A stretch of DNA of 8,848 bases from Gemmatimonadota bacterium (lineage in GTDB: Bacteria; Latescibacterota; UBA2968; UBA8231): contig JAPOYQ010000132.1 in the NCBI GenBank assembly GCA_026706505.1, positions 1 through 8,848 on the forward strand. The letters run 5' to 3'. How positions within the stretch are numbered: position 1 is the stretch's first letter; each line of letters begins with the position of its first letter. The notes beneath the pieces are model-generated. The model was not told where the DNA came from and ran no database searches. It saw nothing but the letters and a program-made list of their open reading frames with translations. Positions 6,551 to 8,848 of this stretch are shown here, in pieces. The translations under genes and the position numbers were made by a program.

Positions 6551-6600
6551 GTTCCCAATTCAAAGAAACAATGAAGCAATAGCACCTTATTGGGAGGAAC
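6551..6600 (+). promoter_or_regulatory. Leader that can pair with the ferredoxin ribosome binding site
   Basis: The ribosome site GGGAGG (6592-6597) lies 5 bases before the ferredoxin ATG. TTCCCAAT-type bases at 6553-6559 can pair over 7 bp with ATTGGGA at 6589-6595. In a second register GTTCC (6551-6555) pairs with GGAAC (6596-6600). Either fold covers the ribosome site, with a loop of roughly 30 bases or more. If the promoter upstream is used, the left arm is the very 5' end of the transcript. Whether it forms in the cell is unknown. Confidence 0.35.
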
Positions 6601-6602
6601 CC

Positions 6603-6917
6603 ATGGCCTACTACATCACTGAAACCTGCATCGACGTCAAAGACAAAGCCTGCGTCGAGGTTTGCCCCGTGGACTGCATCCATCCGATCGACGGCGAAGG
6701 CGAACCCATGCTCTACATCGACCCGGACGAGTGCATCGATTGCGGTGCCTGTGAGCCGGAGTGCCCGGTCGAGGCGATCTTCGCCGAAGAAGACATGCCC
6801 GATGATCAAGACCGCTTCGTCGAGATCAACACCAAGTACTTTGAGCTGCGCGACGACGCCGACGAATGGGACCAGTGGAAGCAGGAACACGCAGCCGAAT
6901 TCGAAAAAACGAGCTAG
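6603..6917 (+). CDS. fdxA: 7Fe ferredoxin ([3Fe-4S][4Fe-4S])
   Basis: Predicted 104-residue soluble electron carrier. Cys9, Cys17, Cys21 and Cys25 come from the first motif and Cys44, Cys47, Cys50 and Cys54 (CIDCGACEPEC) from the second. Mapped on Azotobacter FdI, Cys9, Cys17 and Cys54 would hold the [3Fe-4S] cluster and Cys21, Cys44, Cys47 and Cys50 the [4Fe-4S] cluster. Cys25 is the extra cysteine, and the FdI Cys11 place is Val12. CIDVKDKAC is typical of the FdxA/FdxC ferredoxins of actinobacteria and Thermus. The C-terminal third is rich in Asp and Glu, suited to docking on partner enzymes. The ATG is fixed by GGGAGG 5 bases upstream. It follows the reductase and the unknown gene and is a natural electron donor to the siroheme reductase, though E1-linked or other oxidoreductases could also use it. 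A terminator follows 14 bases after the stop. Confidence 0.92.
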   Translation: MAYYITETCIDVKDKACVEVCPVDCIHPIDGEGEPMLYIDPDECIDCGACEPECPVEAIFAEEDMPDDQDRFVEINTKYFELRDDADEWDQWKQEHAAEFEKTS

Positions 6918-6931
6918 GACTCCCGCCCTTC

Positions 6932-6978
6932 GTGCGAAAAAGCCGGGATGCCCCACGGGTTTCCCGGCTTTTTCGCGC
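6932..6978 (+). terminator. Symmetrical (potentially bidirectional) intrinsic terminator
   Basis: Arms 6932-6948 and 6962-6978 pair over 17 positions, with one G-U wobble at 6933/6977, around a 13-base loop (6949-6961). The core GCCGGGA/TCCCGGC is flanked by an A-run on the left and a T-run on the right, the arrangement of an intrinsic terminator working in both directions. It ends the ferredoxin transcript and insulates the E1 genes. Confidence 0.85.
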
Positions 6979-7009
6979 TTGACGATATCGGACCCACCTC
7001 GCTTATTTT
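6979..7009 (+). promoter_or_regulatory. Candidate promoter of the E1 operon
   Basis: TTGACG (6979-6984) lies directly after the terminator. Candidate -10 boxes are TTATTT (7003-7008, 18-base spacer) and TATTTT (7004-7009, 19-base spacer), which begin a long T-run ending in GC. The leader would be about 27 bases. The spacing is slightly long, so this is tentative. Confidence 0.4.
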
Positions 7010-7042
7010 TTTGCCCAACGAGCATTGCCGGAGATAGCATAC

Positions 7043-8053
7043 ATGGCGAAGACAACTGCCCGCAAAAAACCTAAAGCAAAGAAAGCCAAGCTCCGAGCCG
7101 CGCCCGACAAACTGTGGTTCATGTACCGCAAGATGTCGGAGATCCGCCTCTTTGAAGAGCACGTCTGGGACGTCTATACCCGCGGACTGATGCCCGGCTT
7201 GGCCCACCTCTACATCGGCGAGGAAGGCGTGGCCGTAGGCACTTGCGCGGCTCTGCGCGACGACGACTACATCACCAGCACACATCGCGGGCACGGGCAC
7301 TGTCTAGCCAAGGGCGGCCAACTCGACCGCATGATGGCCGAGATCATGGGCAAAGAGGCCGGCTATTGCCGCGGCAAGGGTGGGTCCATGCACATCGCCG
7401 ATATGTCGCTGGGCATCCTCGGCGCCAATGGCATTGTCGGTGGCGGCTTCGGCATCTGTACCGGCGCCGGCCTCTCGGCCAAACTGCGCGGCAGTGATCA
7501 AGTGGGCGTCTGCTTTTTTGGCGACGGCGCGGCCAACCAAGGCATCATGCTCGAAACCATCAACATGGCCGTGATCTGGAACCTGCCGGTCGTCTACATC
7601 TGTGAGAACAATCAGTACGGCGAGCACACCCCCTACGAGAGCGTCACCGGCGTCACCGACATTGCCGACCGCGCCAAGGGCCTTGGCCTCGAAGGGATCA
7701 TCGCCGACGGTGCCGATGTGCTGGAGATGTACGAAAAAGTAACCGCCGCGGTGACCAAGGCGCGCAAGGGCGGCGGCCCGAGCCTAATCGAAGCCAAAAC
7801 CTACCGCTACCACGGGCACCACGTCGGCGACGCCCAGACCTACCGCACCCGCGATGAGGTCGGCTGGTGGTCTGAGAACAAGGACCCCATCCGCCTGTTG
7901 GGCCAGTACATGATCGCCAACCGGGTCGCCAAGCAGGCCGAACTCGACGCCCTGTACGAGCAAGTAGAGCGCGAGGTCCTCGACGCCATCGAATTCGGCA
8001 AAGAAGCCGACTTTCCCCCGCCAGAACAAGCTTTTGAGGATATATATGCCTGA
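7043..8053 (+). CDS. TPP-dependent 2-oxoacid (pyruvate/acetoin-type) dehydrogenase E1-alpha
   Basis: Predicted 336-residue alpha subunit of the decarboxylating E1 of a 2-oxoacid dehydrogenase complex. It binds thiamine diphosphate through GDG (160-162) followed 26 residues later by NN (189-190). HRGHGH (81-86), the GKGGSMH segment and the later loop YRYHGHHVGD (254-263) with YRTRDEV are E1-alpha landmarks. The last loop differs from the 'RGHSMSDP' of classical pyruvate E1-alpha, so pyruvate, acetoin and branched-chain 2-oxoacids all remain possible substrates. The first ~22 residues are a Lys/Arg/Ala-rich tail (MAKTTARKKPKAKKAK), unusual for this family. ATG at 7043 is chosen because GGAGA (7030-7034) lies 8 bases upstream; a TTG at 7025 would add six residues. 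It overlaps the E1-beta gene by 8 bases, so the two subunits are translationally coupled. Confidence 0.9.
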   Translation: MAKTTARKKPKAKKAKLRAAPDKLWFMYRKMSEIRLFEEHVWDVYTRGLMPGLAHLYIGEEGVAVGTCAALRDDDYITSTHRGHGHCLAKGGQLDRMMAEIMGKEAGYCRGKGGSMHIADMSLGILGANGIVGGGFGICTGAGLSAKLRGSDQVGVCFFGDGAANQGIMLETINMAVIWNLPVVYICENNQYGEHTPYESVTGVTDIADRAKGLGLEGIIADGADVLEMYEKVTAAVTKARKGGGPSLIEAKTYRYHGHHVGDAQTYRTRDEVGWWSENKDPIRLLGQYMIANRVAKQAELDALYEQVEREVLDAIEFGKEADFPPPEQAFEDIYA

Positions 8054-8848
8054 TCGGGACATGCTGTTTAGAGAGGCGATCGGCCTAGCCACGGCCGAGG
8101 AAATGCGCCGCGACGAGACCGTCTTTCTCATGGGTGAGGACGTGGGGGCCTCCGGCGGCATCTTCAAATGCTGCGAGGGCCTCTTCGAGGAATTCGGCGC
8201 TGAGCGCGTCATCGACACTCCCATTGCCGAGGCGGGCTATATCGGTCTCGGCGTCGGTGCCGCCATGACCGGCATGCGCCCGCTGTGCGAACTGATGTTC
8301 GGCGACTTTTCGCTGTTGACCATGGACCAAATCGTCAATCAGGCCGCTAAAATCCGCTACATGTCGGGCGGCCAGTGCAAGGTTCCGCTGACGATCCGGC
8401 TGTCAATGGGAGCCGGGCGCTCTTCAGCCGCGCAGCACTCGCAGAGCTTGCACGCGCTTTTCGCTCATATCCCCGGCCTCAAAGTCGCCATCCCTGCTAC
8501 GCCACGCGACGCCAAGGGCCTGCTCAAGACCGCGATCCGCGACGACAATCCCGTGCTGTTCTTCGAAGACAAGATGATGTACAACGACTCCGGCCCCGTG
8601 CCCGAAGAAGACGATTTCCTCATTCCCTTTGGCGAAGCCGAGATCAAGCGCGCCGGCACTGACCTGACCCTCATAGCCACCTCTAGCATGGTCGGCGTCG
8701 CCTTGGCCGCAGCGGAAGATCTTGCCGCCCAAGGCCTAGAGGCCGAAGTCGTCGATCCGCGCACCCTCGTGCCGCTGGACAAGGAGACCCTGCCCGCCTC
8801 GGTGCGCAAAACCGGCTATGCGGTGGTGATCGATGAAGGTGTCGAGCG
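8046..8848 (+). CDS. TPP-dependent 2-oxoacid dehydrogenase E1-beta (3' end beyond the window)
   Basis: Reading from ATG at 8046 gives 267 codons without a stop, beginning MPDRDMLFREAIGLATAEEM, and continuing past the window edge. The product is a transketolase-like beta subunit that pairs with the E1-alpha just upstream. Landmarks are MGEDVG near residue 35, PIAEAGYIGLGVGAAM with the TPP-activating Glu62, GDFSLLTMDQIVNQAAK, MGAGRSSAAQHSQ with His131, FFEDKMMY, and the start of the C-terminal domain (VVDPRTLVPLDKETL). Family members are usually about 325-340 residues, so roughly 60-70 codons are missing. The start is supported by TGAGGA (8035-8040), 5 bases upstream within the alpha gene; an in-frame ATG at 8061 is a weaker alternative. 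E2 and E3 genes are expected further downstream. Substrate is as uncertain as for the alpha subunit. Confidence 0.92.
   Translation, partial: MPDRDMLFREAIGLATAEEMRRDETVFLMGEDVGASGGIFKCCEGLFEEFGAERVIDTPIAEAGYIGLGVGAAMTGMRPLCELMFGDFSLLTMDQIVNQAAKIRYMSGGQCKVPLTIRLSMGAGRSSAAQHSQSLHALFAHIPGLKVAIPATPRDAKGLLKTAIRDDNPVLFFEDKMMYNDSGPVPEEDDFLIPFGEAEIKRAGTDLTLIATSSMVGVALAAAEDLAAQGLEAEVVDPRTLVPLDKETLPASVRKTGYAVVIDEGVE

Noticed and set aside
6571..6582. A tiny frame ATG-AAG-CAA-TAG in the ferredoxin leader, possibly a leader peptide.
   Set aside because: It has three codons, no ribosome site and no regulatory codon run, so chance is the simplest explanation.
1..8848. Frequent CTAG tetranucleotides (about 20 counted by eye).
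   Set aside because: At this base composition roughly 30 would be expected by chance, so they are not enriched; they only show that this genome lacks the strong CTAG avoidance of enterobacteria.
1..8848. Search for CRISPR arrays, tRNAs, insertion sequences, attachment sites or defence genes.
   Set aside because: No regularly spaced repeats, cloverleaf-like sequences, transposase motifs or terminal inverted repeats were seen; no gap between genes exceeds about 130 bases.

Overview
This is a GC-rich bacterial window (roughly 60 % G+C by eye) with tightly packed genes, short spacers and good Shine-Dalgarno sites. It shows no tRNA, rRNA, CRISPR array, insertion sequence or phage gene. The gene set is chromosomal metabolism: a siroheme reductase, a 7Fe ferredoxin, a two-gene E1 of a 2-oxoacid dehydrogenase, GalU, and an Nramp-like transporter. 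I cannot name the lineage. The divergent Nramp-like protein and the domain fusions suggest an uncultured, non-model phylum rather than a well-studied proteobacterium or firmicute, but this is an impression only.

Layout. Minus strand, read right to left from a strong promoter at 2694-2722: an Nramp-like membrane transporter (1245-2660), then a two-domain protein joining a CinA/PncC-like domain to a NadD-like nucleotidyltransferase (102-1238), then the start of a small Smr-domain protein that leaves the window (1-97). Plus strand, starting from the same 102-base divergent region: a GalU-like nucleotidyltransferase (2763-3620), a large nitrite/sulfite reductase with an extra helical C-terminal domain (3691-5934), a conserved protein of unknown function (5941-6519) and a 7Fe ferredoxin (6603-6917). 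A symmetrical stem-loop terminator (6932-6978) closes that series. Next come E1-alpha (7043-8053) and the overlapping E1-beta (8046 to the window end) of a TPP-dependent 2-oxoacid dehydrogenase.

How they may work together. The reductase, unknown protein and ferredoxin look like one functional module: a siroheme/[4Fe-4S] enzyme taking six electrons from a low-potential carrier encoded just downstream. E1-alpha and E1-beta form the decarboxylating component of a pyruvate-, acetoin- or branched-chain-type complex; E2 and E3 would be expected downstream. The CinA-NadD fusion points to pyridine nucleotide metabolism.

I found no wholly new system. The most interesting points are single-residue and architecture oddities in known families: a CinA-like domain with Leu at the catalytic Lys position, an Smr motif with Gln for His, an Nramp-like protein without the usual metal-binding motifs, a siroheme reductase with a cysteine quartet in both halves, a ferredoxin leader that can pair with its own ribosome binding site, and a recurring T-rich promoter-like element before three genes.
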